Notes under the pieces: model-generated
What the model was told of the DNA's origin: nothing
Database searches by the model: none
Seen by the model: the letters and a program-made list of their open reading frames with translations, nothing else
In this document: in pieces, positions 8,793 to 16,690 of the stretch
Layout: each line of letters starts with the position of its first letter
Position numbering within the stretch: the stretch's first letter is position 1
From: an uncultured Collinsella sp.
GTDB taxonomy: Bacteria > Actinomycetota > Coriobacteriia > Coriobacteriales > Coriobacteriaceae
DNA length: 64,000 bases
Assembly (NCBI GenBank): GCA_900757185.1
Contig: CAAEMX010000052.1
Location: 21,131-85,130 of the forward strand
Reading direction: 5' to 3'
Made by a program: the position numbers and the translations under genes

Positions 8793-10280
8793 CTAGAAAG
8801 CAATCTCCTTGGCCCACTTGTCCTTGTCGATCTCCATGAACTGCGAGCGGATGAAGTTCTTCTTGAGGTCGAACGGGACCGTGCAGTCGAAGATGGCCTT
8901 GCAGGCGATGCCATGCTCGCGAATCGAAGGATCGAACGCGGGGTCGTTGGACGGGTCGAGCACGTGGCAGTGGCAGCCGGGGATGGTGATGAGGTCGACG
9001 TCAGCCTGGAAGCGCGTGGTCATGGCCCACATCACGTCGCTCATATCGAAGATGTCGACATCCTCATCAACAAGGATGACGTGCTTGAGCTCGGAGAATG
9101 CCGAGAAAGCGAGCATGGCGGCGTTGCGCTGACGGCCCTCGTCATTTTTGCTCGACTTCTTGAACTGCATGATGGCAACGAACTTGCCGCCGCCGCAGGG
9201 GGCGGCGTGAACGTTGAGCAGGCGGCCAGGAATAGCGGTCTCGACCATCTTGTAGATGGAAGCCTCGGTGGGGATGCCCGCCATGGAAACGTGCTCGTGC
9301 GAAGGACCGATGCAGCTCTCCATGATGGGATTGACGCGCGTGGTGACGGCGGTGATCTTGATCACCGGGCAGACCTTGGCGCCGCCGGTGTAGCCGGGGA
9401 ACTCGGGCATGGCGTAGCCGTGGCCGTTGACATCCTCGTTGATGGTCTCGTCGTGCATGAGGTAGCCCTCGAGCACGTACTCGGCATTGGCAATGCACTT
9501 CTGCGGAACGGTGACGCAGTCGGCAAGCTCGACGGCGTGGCCGCGCAGGGCGCCGGCGATCTGCAGCTCGTTGAAGCCGAGCGGCGTGGTGGGAGCCTCG
9601 AAACCGCAGCACATGTACACAGCGGGGTCCAGGCCGATGGAGATGGAGATGGGCATGTCCTCGCCGCGCTGGCAGTACTCGTCAAAGAAGGAGCCAAGGT
9701 GACGACTGCCCGGGGTGATCCACATGGCGAGCTTGTCCTTGTCGACGCAGGAGAAGCGGTGGATGGTCACGTCGGACTGGGAGCCGTCGGGGCTCGTGCC
9801 GTAGGCGAGGCCCATGGTGATGTAGGGGCCGCCGTCGACGGGCGTGTTGGTGGGGGCGGGAACGATCTTGCGCAGGTCAAAGCCCTCGTCGGTCGCCTTG
9901 TACACGACCTCCTGGCAGTCGACGTGCGCACCCTCGGCGATCTGCTCGGGCGCGATCAGGTTCTCGAAGCGCTTGCCGATCTCGAGGCCCAGGTGCTCCT
10001 CGTCCAGGTCGAGCAGGGCGGCAACGCGCTTGCGGCTGGCAAGCATGCCGATGCAGACCTTGGCATCGTCAAAGCCCTTGACGTTGTTGAAGACCATCGC
10101 CGGACCCTCTTTGGTCGGACGCATAACGGTGCCGCCGGCGCCGACGTGACGATAGACACCCGAGACCTCGGCGTCCGGGTCGACCTGGGTGTCGGTCTCG
10201 AGCAGCTGGCCCGGCATCTCGCGCAAAAAGTCGAGTGCGGAGCGCAGGTCGTGGATCTGGGAAGCATCGATGGTGGACAT
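8793..10280 (-). CDS. UbiD-family (prenylated-FMN) decarboxylase
   Basis: A 495-residue decarboxylase of the UbiD family, which reversibly decarboxylates aromatic or unsaturated acids using prenylated FMN and Mn. Conserved segments include TIHRFSCVDKDKLAMWI (cofactor and metal site with Arg175), ANAEYVLEGYL (Glu267, Glu271) and MPEFPGYTGG (Glu293), which hold the acidic residues of the active site. Length fits the family. I start at the ATG at 10280 after GGAG; the extension to 10358 crosses a GC hairpin. The order transporter-UbiD-UbiX resembles non-oxidative hydroxybenzoate, vanillate or gallate decarboxylase operons. Substrate not determinable from sequence. Confidence 0.93.
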   Translation of the reverse strand: MSTIDASQIHDLRSALDFLREMPGQLLETDTQVDPDAEVSGVYRHVGAGGTVMRPTKEGPAMVFNNVKGFDDAKVCIGMLASRKRVAALLDLDEEHLGLEIGKRFENLIAPEQIAEGAHVDCQEVVYKATDEGFDLRKIVPAPTNTPVDGGPYITMGLAYGTSPDGSQSDVTIHRFSCVDKDKLAMWITPGSRHLGSFFDEYCQRGEDMPISISIGLDPAVYMCCGFEAPTTPLGFNELQIAGALRGHAVELADCVTVPQKCIANAEYVLEGYLMHDETINEDVNGHGYAMPEFPGYTGGAKVCPVIKITAVTTRVNPIMESCIGPSHEHVSMAGIPTEASIYKMVETAIPGRLLNVHAAPCGGGKFVAIMQFKKSSKNDEGRQRNAAMLAFSAFSELKHVILVDEDVDIFDMSDVMWAMTTRFQADVDLITIPGCHCHVLDPSNDPAFDPSIREHGIACKAIFDCTVPFDLKKNFIRSQFMEIDKDKWAKEIAF

Positions 10281-10303
10281 GGCGTGCTCCTTTCGGGAGA
10301 GTG

Positions 10304-10418
10304 CCCGGCGGCGGGAGTGCCGCCGGGCTGGGTAACGTAGTGGGGCCGCGGCGCTCATAGATAGAACGCTCAGCCACTCGCAGTTCGAGCGCTCGGCTGC
10401 TTACAGCCCAAGCGCTCG
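10304..10418 (-). other. Hairpins in the transporter-UbiD intercistronic gap
   Basis: Two stems occupy this 143-base gap: GCCCGGCGGC paired with GCCGCCGGGC at 10,304-10,329, and TCGAGCGCT paired with AGCGCTCGA at about 10,387-10,418. Neither has a T-run on the minus strand. They may be RNA-processing or stability elements that set different levels of transporter and decarboxylase mRNA. Confidence 0.5.
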
Positions 10419-10423
10419 ACCGC

Positions 10424-11881
10424 TTACATCAGGCCAAAGAGGTGGAACCAGGCGGCCTCGACCAGCACAACGACAAAGACGACCGCGGTGAGGGGAATGC
10501 CCATGCACATGGCCTCTTTGGAGGTGTAGCCGCCGGCGTCCTTGCCCTCGCCGATAAGGATCGGCAGGTTGTGGAACGGCAGGATATAGTGGATGTTGAT
10601 GGACGTGAAGACGATGAGCGCCACGGCGAGCGGGCTCACGCTGGAGCCGGCCGCGAAGCTGATGAACGCCGGCACGCACACGCCGAGCACGGCCATGACC
10701 GAGCCCATGAACATGTGGATGACCATGGAGAGCGCGGCGACAAGCAGGGCGAACAGGAAGATGTTCTCGGGCACGGAGCTGGGGAGTACGACGTCGGCGA
10801 TCCAGGCGTTCATGCCGGTGGCGCCGCCCACGGAGCCCACGGCCATGGCGGCCGTCAGGAACATGAGGGACTTGATGTCGACAGCGTTCCAGCTGGCGGG
10901 AGTGAGGACCTCGCCGATGATGGGCATGGCGAGCGCGACGCCGATGGCAAGTGTCACCCAGCCGATGTAATCGCCCGAGACGGTAAGCCACAGCGCGATG
11001 GCAATGACAAGCCACACGATGGTGCGAATCTCCTTGACGGAGAGCTTGCCGAGCGCGGCCTGCTTGGCCACGATCTGCTCGCGATCGTAAACGAGCTCCT
11101 TGCTGGGCTTAAAGAGGAAGAGGCCCAGGAACAGGGTGCACAGCAGCGTGACCAGCATGGGCACGCTCATGTACAGGAACCAGTCGATAAAGGACGGGCT
11201 CATGCCGCCGGCCTCGACGCTGTACTGCGCAACGAGCGGGTTGAGCGTGGAGTCGCCCGTCAGGAAGAACATGGAACCCGGGGCGGCAGCGGCAAACACG
11301 AGAAAGCCGAGCTTACCCTTGTCGTCGTCACCGTAGCCGGCGGACTCGGCGATGACCGAGACGACGGCGAGGATGAGGAAGGCGCGGGGGAACGGGTGCG
11401 GGATCAGCAGCGACAGCACAAAGGTGAGCGCGAAGATCGAGATGATGAGCGACTTGGCATCGCGCACGAACTTGAGCATAAACGCATAGGCGATGCGCTC
11501 GCCCAGGCCCGACTCCTTGACCGCGCTGGCGATGAGGTAGGCGCCGATGACGAGCCACATGGTGGCTTTGGTCCACGAGCTAAACGTGGAGGCGACCGTC
11601 GCCGAGATGCTCGCGGCGCCCGTGTCGTCCACGCACACCTTGAACAGAACGAGCAGCGCGCAATAGAGCAGGCCCACAAAGCCCGGCTGTGCCACGCCAC
11701 ACGCCCAGAACACCACCGTGGCGAGCGTCAACGCCAGACAGGTCTGACCGCCGACCGTAAGCTCGACCGTCGAGCTCAGCTCCGCCAAAGGAAGAAACTT
11801 CACTAGCAAAAAGACAACGATACCCAGCACAAAGCCAATTTCGCGCTTGGTAATCTTAAACGCCTTCTTTTCCGCTTCCAT
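10424..11881 (-). CDS. DASS/SLC13-type anion transporter
   Basis: A 485-residue membrane protein with about eleven hydrophobic helices, of the divalent anion:sodium symporter / ArsB-NhaD-like superfamily. The two-fold pseudo-repeat is visible as the segments around LGERIAYAFMLKFVRDAKSLIISIFALTF and VGGATGMNAWIADVVLP. Such transporters take up di- or monocarboxylates, citrate or sulfate with sodium. ATG at 11881 follows AGGTGGGGAG. It is the first gene of the run leading into UbiD and UbiX, so import of the acid that is decarboxylated, or exchange for the product, is the natural guess. Actual substrate unknown. Confidence 0.87.
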   Translation of the reverse strand: MEAEKKAFKITKREIGFVLGIVVFLLVKFLPLAELSSTVELTVGGQTCLALTLATVVFWACGVAQPGFVGLLYCALLVLFKVCVDDTGAASISATVASTFSSWTKATMWLVIGAYLIASAVKESGLGERIAYAFMLKFVRDAKSLIISIFALTFVLSLLIPHPFPRAFLILAVVSVIAESAGYGDDDKGKLGFLVFAAAAPGSMFFLTGDSTLNPLVAQYSVEAGGMSPSFIDWFLYMSVPMLVTLLCTLFLGLFLFKPSKELVYDREQIVAKQAALGKLSVKEIRTIVWLVIAIALWLTVSGDYIGWVTLAIGVALAMPIIGEVLTPASWNAVDIKSLMFLTAAMAVGSVGGATGMNAWIADVVLPSSVPENIFLFALLVAALSMVIHMFMGSVMAVLGVCVPAFISFAAGSSVSPLAVALIVFTSINIHYILPFHNLPILIGEGKDAGGYTSKEAMCMGIPLTAVVFVVVLVEAAWFHLFGLM

Positions 11882-11969
11882 CTCCCCACCTTTCTTGTTG
11901 GGGGCGCTCCGGATTCGTAGCCGCGTTGCCACTTAAAAAGGGGCGCCCGTTATCGGACACCTCTTACGT

Positions 11970-11998
11970 TGCGCTGTGTTGCGGCAATACAGTCAAGC
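11970..11998 (-). promoter_or_regulatory. Candidate promoter and operator of the transporter operon
   Basis: On the minus strand a consensus-like -35 TTGACT runs directly into the dyad CTGTATTGCCGCAACACAG. A convincing -10 at 17 bases is missing; at 19 bases there is CAACGT, a geometry seen in MerR-controlled promoters. The dyad is 19 bases long and matches 15 of 19 bases of the dyad in front of the LpdD-IDI fusion gene at 13,114-13,132. Shared regulation is inferred. Confidence 0.5.
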
Positions 11999-12032
11999 GG
12001 GATTTTTGGATGGGAAGCGATCCCCTGGACAA

Positions 12033-12097
12033 AAACCGTCACAACATTCGACGCTTTTCCTCGTTTTCGAGATTTTCATCGAATGTTGTGACGGTTT
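12033..12097. repeat. CCGTCACAACATTCG hairpin, copy B
   Basis: Same arms and same centre as the element at 7,110-7,174, differing by two bases next to the right arm. It lies between the fusion gene (which ends at 12,124) and the transporter promoter. A degenerate AAAGGGACTGTC palindrome follows at 12,101-12,128, immediately at the stop of the fusion gene. Confidence 0.9.
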
Positions 12098-12123
12098 GGA
12101 TGTGGCAAAGGGACTGTCTTTTT

Positions 12124-13071
12124 TCACATAGCGAGGGCTGCGCGGATGGAGGGGACCTCCAGGGCCTCGCGGAGCCAGGGTGCCAGCTGCTCGGGGCGAC
12201 CCTGCAGGTAGCCGCCGAGCTCGGATGGGGTCACGCGTCGTACCTCCGAGATCTCCTCTTGGTTGATGTGCAGCTCGCCCGGCTCAACATGGGCTGCGAA
12301 CACCTCGCACCACTCGCACTCGCAGCGGCCGTCGCCGTGGTCCTCGCGGTACACCACGCGTCCGAGGTACTTGAGCTGATCGGGATCGCGCGTGATGCCG
12401 AGCTCTTCGTTGATGCGGCGCGCCGTCGCGGCGACAACGTCCTCCCCGGGGAGCGGATGGCCGGCACAGCTATCGGCCAGCACCCCGCCCCACAGGCGTT
12501 TGAGCGGACTGCGACGACAGAGCAGCAGGCGTGCGTCTTCGCCCTGGCCCTCGACCAGAAGCGTCAGAAATGCCTGATGCAGAATGCCCTCACCGGCATG
12601 GGCATCGATGCGGTCGACGGGGCCAAGCGTCTCGCCGGTCGCGGCATCGACCGCCACGACCTCGGCGCCCGCGCCGCCCTCATCCCAGCCGGCGCGCAGA
12701 ATGCGGGCTGCGGCCTCCTCGAGCGCGGCGATGAGCTCTTTGGTGGTGTCGAGCACGCGCTGCAGGTCGCCCCCGCTCGCCTGTTCAACATGAAAACCTG
12801 TGCTTGCAACGACCGGCACATCAAAGCGCGTGGCCAGCGCCGCCGCGATATCGCGCGCTGGGATTTCGTCTCGATGGCATGGAACGGCCAGGATGCTCAC
12901 CGTCGCCGTGCGGCCGGGCTCGGGGCGCGGAATGGCCTGCGCCGTGGCGCCCAGGTGCGCGAACTCCGGCGAGCAGGCGTACACCGCCATGCCTCGCGGC
13001 GTCACCGTCAGCTGGGCCTCGAGCGCAAACTTGCCCTCGCCCACCGCAACCTTTGTCGTATGCATACCCAT
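12124..13071 (-). CDS. LpdD-like prenyl-flavin chaperone domain fused to IDI-like Nudix domain
   Basis: A 315-residue two-domain protein. Residues 1-125 resemble the LpdD-type protein that accompanies UbiD decarboxylases (HLGATAQAIPRP, VSILAVPCHRDEIPARDIAAAL, ASTGFHVEQASGGDLQRVL). Residues 140-310 match type 1 isopentenyl-diphosphate isomerase: metal ligands His158, His165, His205, Glu251 and Glu253 correspond to E. coli IDI H25, H32, H69, E114 and E116, and Trp299 to W161. The Nudix helix GHPLPGEDVVAATARRINEE is intact. The catalytic Cys67 position is Ala203, with a Cys one residue earlier (202). So the domain may isomerise IPP, or act as a hydrolase making dimethylallyl monophosphate for UbiX. 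ATG at 13071 follows AGGAG. The LpdD assignment is from recall of the family and should be tested. Confidence 0.78.
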   Translation of the reverse strand: MGMHTTKVAVGEGKFALEAQLTVTPRGMAVYACSPEFAHLGATAQAIPRPEPGRTATVSILAVPCHRDEIPARDIAAALATRFDVPVVASTGFHVEQASGGDLQRVLDTTKELIAALEEAAARILRAGWDEGGAGAEVVAVDAATGETLGPVDRIDAHAGEGILHQAFLTLLVEGQGEDARLLLCRRSPLKRLWGGVLADSCAGHPLPGEDVVAATARRINEELGITRDPDQLKYLGRVVYREDHGDGRCECEWCEVFAAHVEPGELHINQEEISEVRRVTPSELGGYLQGRPEQLAPWLREALEVPSIRAALAM

Positions 13072-13111
13072 GGGATCTCCTGTCGCCCGCGATGTACCTG
13101 AGACCATCTTC

Positions 13112-13152
13112 GCCTGTATTGCGACTATACAGGCAAGCACAGCCTGCGACAA
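13112..13152 (-). promoter_or_regulatory. Promoter and operator of the LpdD-IDI fusion gene
   Basis: On the minus strand TTGTCG (13,147-13,152) and TATAGT (13,124-13,129) are separated by 17 bases. The dyad GCCTGTAT-N7-ATACAGGC (13,112-13,134) covers the -10 box, the position expected of a repressor site. Its core CTGTATAGTCGCAATACAG, or its complement, is shared with the transporter promoter. Confidence 0.65.
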
Positions 13153-13232
13153 AGGGGGCAGGCACCTGACACATTCTGTTAGAGTTGCAGGGATTGAATC
13201 CCGCTTATTCATGCGACATTGGAGTGACAACC

Positions 13233-14468
13233 TTGACCGCCGCAACCACGTCTAAAAGTAAGTCAACCGCCGCCGCGCTCTCCCCCGCGCGCACCAAGCT
13301 CTGCCTGGCGCTGCTCGTGCTGTTGGGATTCTCGCTCGGCTGCTCAGAGTTCGTGGTCATCGGCATCGAAAGCGACTTGGCGACGGAACTCGGCGTATCA
13401 CTTGCCACTGCGGGCCAGCTCATCAGCGTGTTTGCGCTTGTCTACGCTATCGCGACGCCGGTGCTTGCGCTCAGCACGGGGCGATTCCGCCGCTACCAGC
13501 TGCTCGTGTGCTACAGCATCGTCTTTGTGCTCGGCAACCTGGTCATGGCGTTGGCGCCCAACTTCCAGGTGCTCTTTATCTCGCGCATTGTCCTGGGATC
13601 CGTCTCGGGCGCGCTGCTCGCCGTGGGCGTGACGTACACCCCCGAGCTGCTGTCCCCGCAGCAAACTTCGCTTGCCATCTCGGTGGTATATGGTGCGTTT
13701 TCCGTGGCAATGGTCTTTGTCACTTCGATCGGCAAGTTTGTGGCCGACACGCTCGATTGGCACGTGGCCATGTACGGCACGCTGGCCTTTGCCGTTTTGA
13801 TCTGCGGAGCGCTCGTGGCGTTTATGCCGCGCGCTGGGCAAACCGACGAGCCTGCCACCTTTCGCGAGCAGGCGGGCCTGCTGCGCGAGCCGAGCATCAT
13901 CACCGGCATGCTCATCTTTTTGTTTGGCGTGGGATCGGTCTATGTGTTCTACGGCTACGTGACGCCTTATCTTGAGCAGGTGCTGGGCATGGGCACCGTT
14001 CAGGCGAGTACCACGCTCATGGCCTACGGCGTGTTCTGCCTGATCTCGAACATCCTGGGCGGATGGATTGATGCACGCTTTGGCATGAAGGCGCTGCTTG
14101 TGACGTTTGTGCTGCAGGCTGCGGCGTTGCTCGGGCTGTTTGCTGTGGGCGGCACCATGCCGCTCGCGCTGGTCTTTGTCTTTAGCTTGGCGCTGCTCAT
14201 GTACCTGTTCTCGGTGTCATGCATCACACACTTTATGGATGTGGCACGCAGCCGCCACCCCAAGTCGATGGTACTCGCAAGTTCAGTTGAGCCCATGGCG
14301 TTTAATGTCGGCATTTCGTTTGGCACCGCGGTGGGCGGCGCCGTGGTAAGCGGAGTTGGCATTGCCTACGTAGGCGCCGTGGGCGCCGCATTCTCGCTTG
14401 TGGCCTGGGCGCTTACGCTGGTGACGATTAAGTTGGCTCGCTGGGAGCGCAAGCGGGCGAGAGCGTAG
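13233..14468 (+). CDS. MFS transporter, DHA1/AraJ-SotB type
   Basis: About 411 residues with twelve predicted helices. The loop between helices 2 and 3 (TGRFRRYQLLVCYSIVF) and the helix-5 motif region (RIVLGSVSGALLAVGVTYTPELL) fit the DHA1 drug or sugar exporter group. I use the TTG at 13233, which has GGAG eight bases upstream; GTG at 13224 and TTG at 13185 are in frame but less well placed. It diverges from the fusion gene with 161 bases between. A degenerate GACAAAGGGGGCAGGCACC repeat lies just upstream at about 13,148-13,170. Substrate unknown. Confidence 0.85.
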   Translation: MTAATTSKSKSTAAALSPARTKLCLALLVLLGFSLGCSEFVVIGIESDLATELGVSLATAGQLISVFALVYAIATPVLALSTGRFRRYQLLVCYSIVFVLGNLVMALAPNFQVLFISRIVLGSVSGALLAVGVTYTPELLSPQQTSLAISVVYGAFSVAMVFVTSIGKFVADTLDWHVAMYGTLAFAVLICGALVAFMPRAGQTDEPATFREQAGLLREPSIITGMLIFLFGVGSVYVFYGYVTPYLEQVLGMGTVQASTTLMAYGVFCLISNILGGWIDARFGMKALLVTFVLQAAALLGLFAVGGTMPLALVFVFSLALLMYLFSVSCITHFMDVARSRHPKSMVLASSVEPMAFNVGISFGTAVGGAVVSGVGIAYVGAVGAAFSLVAWALTLVTIKLARWERKRARA

Positions 14469-14525
14469 GCTTAGGCTTAGCTGCGATACTCGAGTTCGAT
14501 GATGGCGATCGAAAGGAAACCGCAT

Positions 14526-14972
14526 ATGCAACGTGTACTGTTTATCTGCCATGGGAACATCTGTCGCTCGACGATGGCTGAGTCGGTGTTTGCCGAGCTC
14601 GTGCACCGCGCTGGGCGCGCGGGCGAGTTTGTCATCGATTCCGCCGCGACTTCGACCGAGGAGATCGGCAACCCGCCGCACCACGGTACCGTTGCCAAGC
14701 TGCGCGAAGTCGGGATTCCCGTCGTCGCACATCGCGCACGTCAGGTGCGGCGCGCGGAGTATGGCAACTGGGATCACATTGTTTATATGGATGCTGAGAA
14801 CGCGCGCGGTCTGCGTCGCATCTTTGGCGACGACCCCGACGGCAAGATTACGCGCTTGCTCGATTGGACCGAGCGCCCCGGCGACGTGGCCGATCCCTGG
14901 TACACCGGCAACTTCGATGCCACCTACCGCGACGTGCTCGCCAGTTGCGCCGCTATGCTCGAGCAGCTGTAG
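14526..14972 (+). CDS. Low-molecular-weight protein tyrosine phosphatase
   Basis: A 148-residue phosphatase. The P-loop ICHGNICRS gives nucleophile Cys8 and Arg14, and the general acid is Asp123 in ADPWYTG. Both the loop at the extreme N-terminus and the length are typical. These enzymes remove phosphate from tyrosine kinases that control envelope polysaccharide synthesis, or from arginine residues. ATG at 14526 follows AAGGAA. It is 57 bases after the MFS gene, on the same strand; a functional link is not evident. Confidence 0.93.
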   Translation: MQRVLFICHGNICRSTMAESVFAELVHRAGRAGEFVIDSAATSTEEIGNPPHHGTVAKLREVGIPVVAHRARQVRRAEYGNWDHIVYMDAENARGLRRIFGDDPDGKITRLLDWTERPGDVADPWYTGNFDATYRDVLASCAAMLEQL

Positions 14973-15020
14973 GTTCGCGGAGGCACGAACCTCGCGAGCC
15001 GCGTCATCGGCATACAGATC

Positions 15021-15084
15021 GAGCGTGGATTTTCTCCCACTTTGAGCATTCAAGTGCGCTCTAGACGGGAGAAAATCCACGCTC
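15021..15084. repeat. GAGCGTGGATTTTCTCCC hairpin, copy A
   Basis: An 18-base arm GAGCGTGGATTTTCTCCC and its complement flank ACTTTGAGCATTCAAGTGCG. A related element with the same ACTTTGAG beginning of the loop lies at 16,691-16,785. An AAAGGGAC-type palindrome follows at 15,104-15,130 (GCGACAAAGGCACTATCCC and complement). Confidence 0.85.
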
Positions 15085-15144
15085 ATTATCTCGGATAGCG
15101 GATGCGACAAAGGCACTATCCCTTTGTCGCGTCGGGGACTGTCC

Positions 15145-16506
15145 CTAGACCGGCTTGACCTCCAGCTTTATCCCCTCGGCACAGGAGTCACCCAAAACAT
15201 CCGAAAGGGCCCAGGTCGCATATAGCGGCAAATAAAGAACAGCTCCGCTGCGTTCAACGTTGCCTCTCGAGAAAACAATCCCGAGCCTTACACCATATTC
15301 GGCCGTATCAAGCACATGGCCGAGCGCGGCGTGCGCGTGGTAATAGGAACCCGATTTAACCTCGATCGGAACAGCTGTTCCATCCGGTCCGTCGACCACA
15401 AAGTCCACTTCGCCGCGCTTCTTTGTCTGATAGTAGTAAAGCTGGCGATTTTGGGCAGCCAGCTGCTGGGCCACCACGTTTTCGTAAATACCGCCCAGAT
15501 TGGGTTCCTTGCTATCAAGATACGCCGCCTGGGCGACGCCAACGGGGTAGCGCGCCATCAACATGCCCGTATCCGATTGGTATAGCTTGAACTGCGATGG
15601 CCGTGCCGTCTTGAGCAGGGGCGACTTTGGCTCGGTTACGATATCCGCCTTGAGAGCAACGCCGGCATCGACAAGCCAGACAAAATCTCGCTGGTACTTG
15701 TCGTAATGCGCCTTGGGGTCAATGGAATTGAGCACGAAGCGTTTGTTTTCGCCCTCGAGCATAATAGGGAGCTGATCGTAAATGCTCTGCACCTGAAGGG
15801 CTCGCCCGCTTGCATACTTGGAGATATCCCGCCGGTACTGTTCGTTGAGCTCTGACTGTAGCTGACGAACAGAGGCAAGGTCGCCCCGCGTGTCAAGGAA
15901 ACGCTGCACGACCTCTGGCATTCCACCGACAACGGTATAGGTCCTGAAGTTTGCCATCATCGCGTCGTGAATGTAATCAGGAATGGGCTTCTCGCTGATA
16001 CACGCGTCGCGTATCGTTTGGCGAGCTCCCTCGCTCACCCCGATCGCCCAGCAAAACTCCTCAAAATCGAGCGGGAACATCCTAAGCTCGTGAACATATC
16101 CCACGGGATAGGACCTAACGCCCTTGAACTGGGTCCCGAGCATTGACCCCGAAAACGCCCAGCGGCACCTCCCGTCCTCAACAAGGAACTTTGCCATCGT
16201 CATGATGTCGGGGGCCTCTTGGACCTCATCGATAAACACGAGCGTTTTGCCCGGTGCTATCGGCTTTCCCGAGAGAAGCGTCACCCTGCTGATGAAATCG
16301 TCGGCATCCCGTGCCTCGAGAAGAGCATCTTTTGCCTGGCGATTTTCCGCGAGATTGAGCTCGATATAGGTTGCGTAGTTTGACTTACCGAACTCGCGAA
16401 TCGAGTAGCTCTTACCGATTTGGCGAGAACCCGTGACGAACAACGCCTTTCGTTCAATGGATCTCTGCCAACAATCAAGCTCATCAGCGATTTTCCTGCG
16501 CAACAT
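15145..16506 (-). CDS. AAA_14/DUF4143 ATPase with PD-(D/E)XK-like C-terminus (first)
   Basis: A 453-residue ATP-binding protein. Walker A GSRQIGKS is at residues 26-33 and Walker B VFIDEVQ at 89-95; the middle contains the DUF4143 winged-helix region (YRRDISKYASGRALQVQSIYDQLP). Near the C-terminus GEVDFVVDG...VPIEVKSG has the spacing of a PD-(D/E)XK nuclease core. The family is abundant in gut bacteria and of unknown role. ATG at 16506 has GGGAG five bases upstream. The reading frame stays open upstream through three 11-residue repeats, but these come from the DNA repeats at 16,529-16,612 and are better read as regulatory. No gene partner is adjacent. Confidence 0.85.
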   Translation of the reverse strand: MLRRKIADELDCWQRSIERKALFVTGSRQIGKSYSIREFGKSNYATYIELNLAENRQAKDALLEARDADDFISRVTLLSGKPIAPGKTLVFIDEVQEAPDIMTMAKFLVEDGRCRWAFSGSMLGTQFKGVRSYPVGYVHELRMFPLDFEEFCWAIGVSEGARQTIRDACISEKPIPDYIHDAMMANFRTYTVVGGMPEVVQRFLDTRGDLASVRQLQSELNEQYRRDISKYASGRALQVQSIYDQLPIMLEGENKRFVLNSIDPKAHYDKYQRDFVWLVDAGVALKADIVTEPKSPLLKTARPSQFKLYQSDTGMLMARYPVGVAQAAYLDSKEPNLGGIYENVVAQQLAAQNRQLYYYQTKKRGEVDFVVDGPDGTAVPIEVKSGSYYHAHAALGHVLDTAEYGVRLGIVFSRGNVERSGAVLYLPLYATWALSDVLGDSCAEGIKLEVKPV

Positions 16507-16528
16507 AAGCTCTCCCATCGCCTCGATA

Positions 16529-16612
16529 AATGAAATGCAGATATTTATATCGACTATTATCGATGAAATGCAGAGATTTTTAGTACCTAAATTTGATGAA
16601 ATGCAGAAATTT
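16529..16612. repeat. Three direct repeats with 33-bp period upstream of the DUF4143 gene
   Basis: ATGAAATGCAGA occurs at 16,530, 16,563 and 16,596, exactly 33 bases apart, each followed by TATTT, GATTTTT or AATTT. The 33-base period equals about three helical turns, so a protein would meet all three on one face. The array covers the likely promoter of the ATPase gene, just 20 to 105 bases before its start. Confidence 0.85.
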
Positions 16613-16690
16613 GAGCTTACTCGCGCATAGAACAACGACGCGTGCGCCTAAGCATGGGCATAAGTGAGGTCGGGATTCTCGCATACAAAT

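Noticed and set aside
12124..13071. Annotation as an ordinary isopentenyl-diphosphate isomerase or plain Nudix hydrolase
   Set aside because: The catalytic Cys of IDI is displaced and there is a separate N-terminal domain of 130 residues. The metal ligands of IDI, however, are all there, which a generic Nudix call would miss.
15021..15084. Intrinsic terminator of the phosphatase gene
   Set aside because: The stem has no following T-run, and the same sequence with its loop recurs at 16,691, so it is a repeat family member first of all.
16507..16635. N-terminal extension of the first DUF4143 protein with three 11-residue repeats (CIS motif)
   Set aside because: The repeats in protein come from the 33-base DNA repeats. 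A good ribosome site stands only before the ATG at 16506, and Walker A is then at the usual distance from the start.
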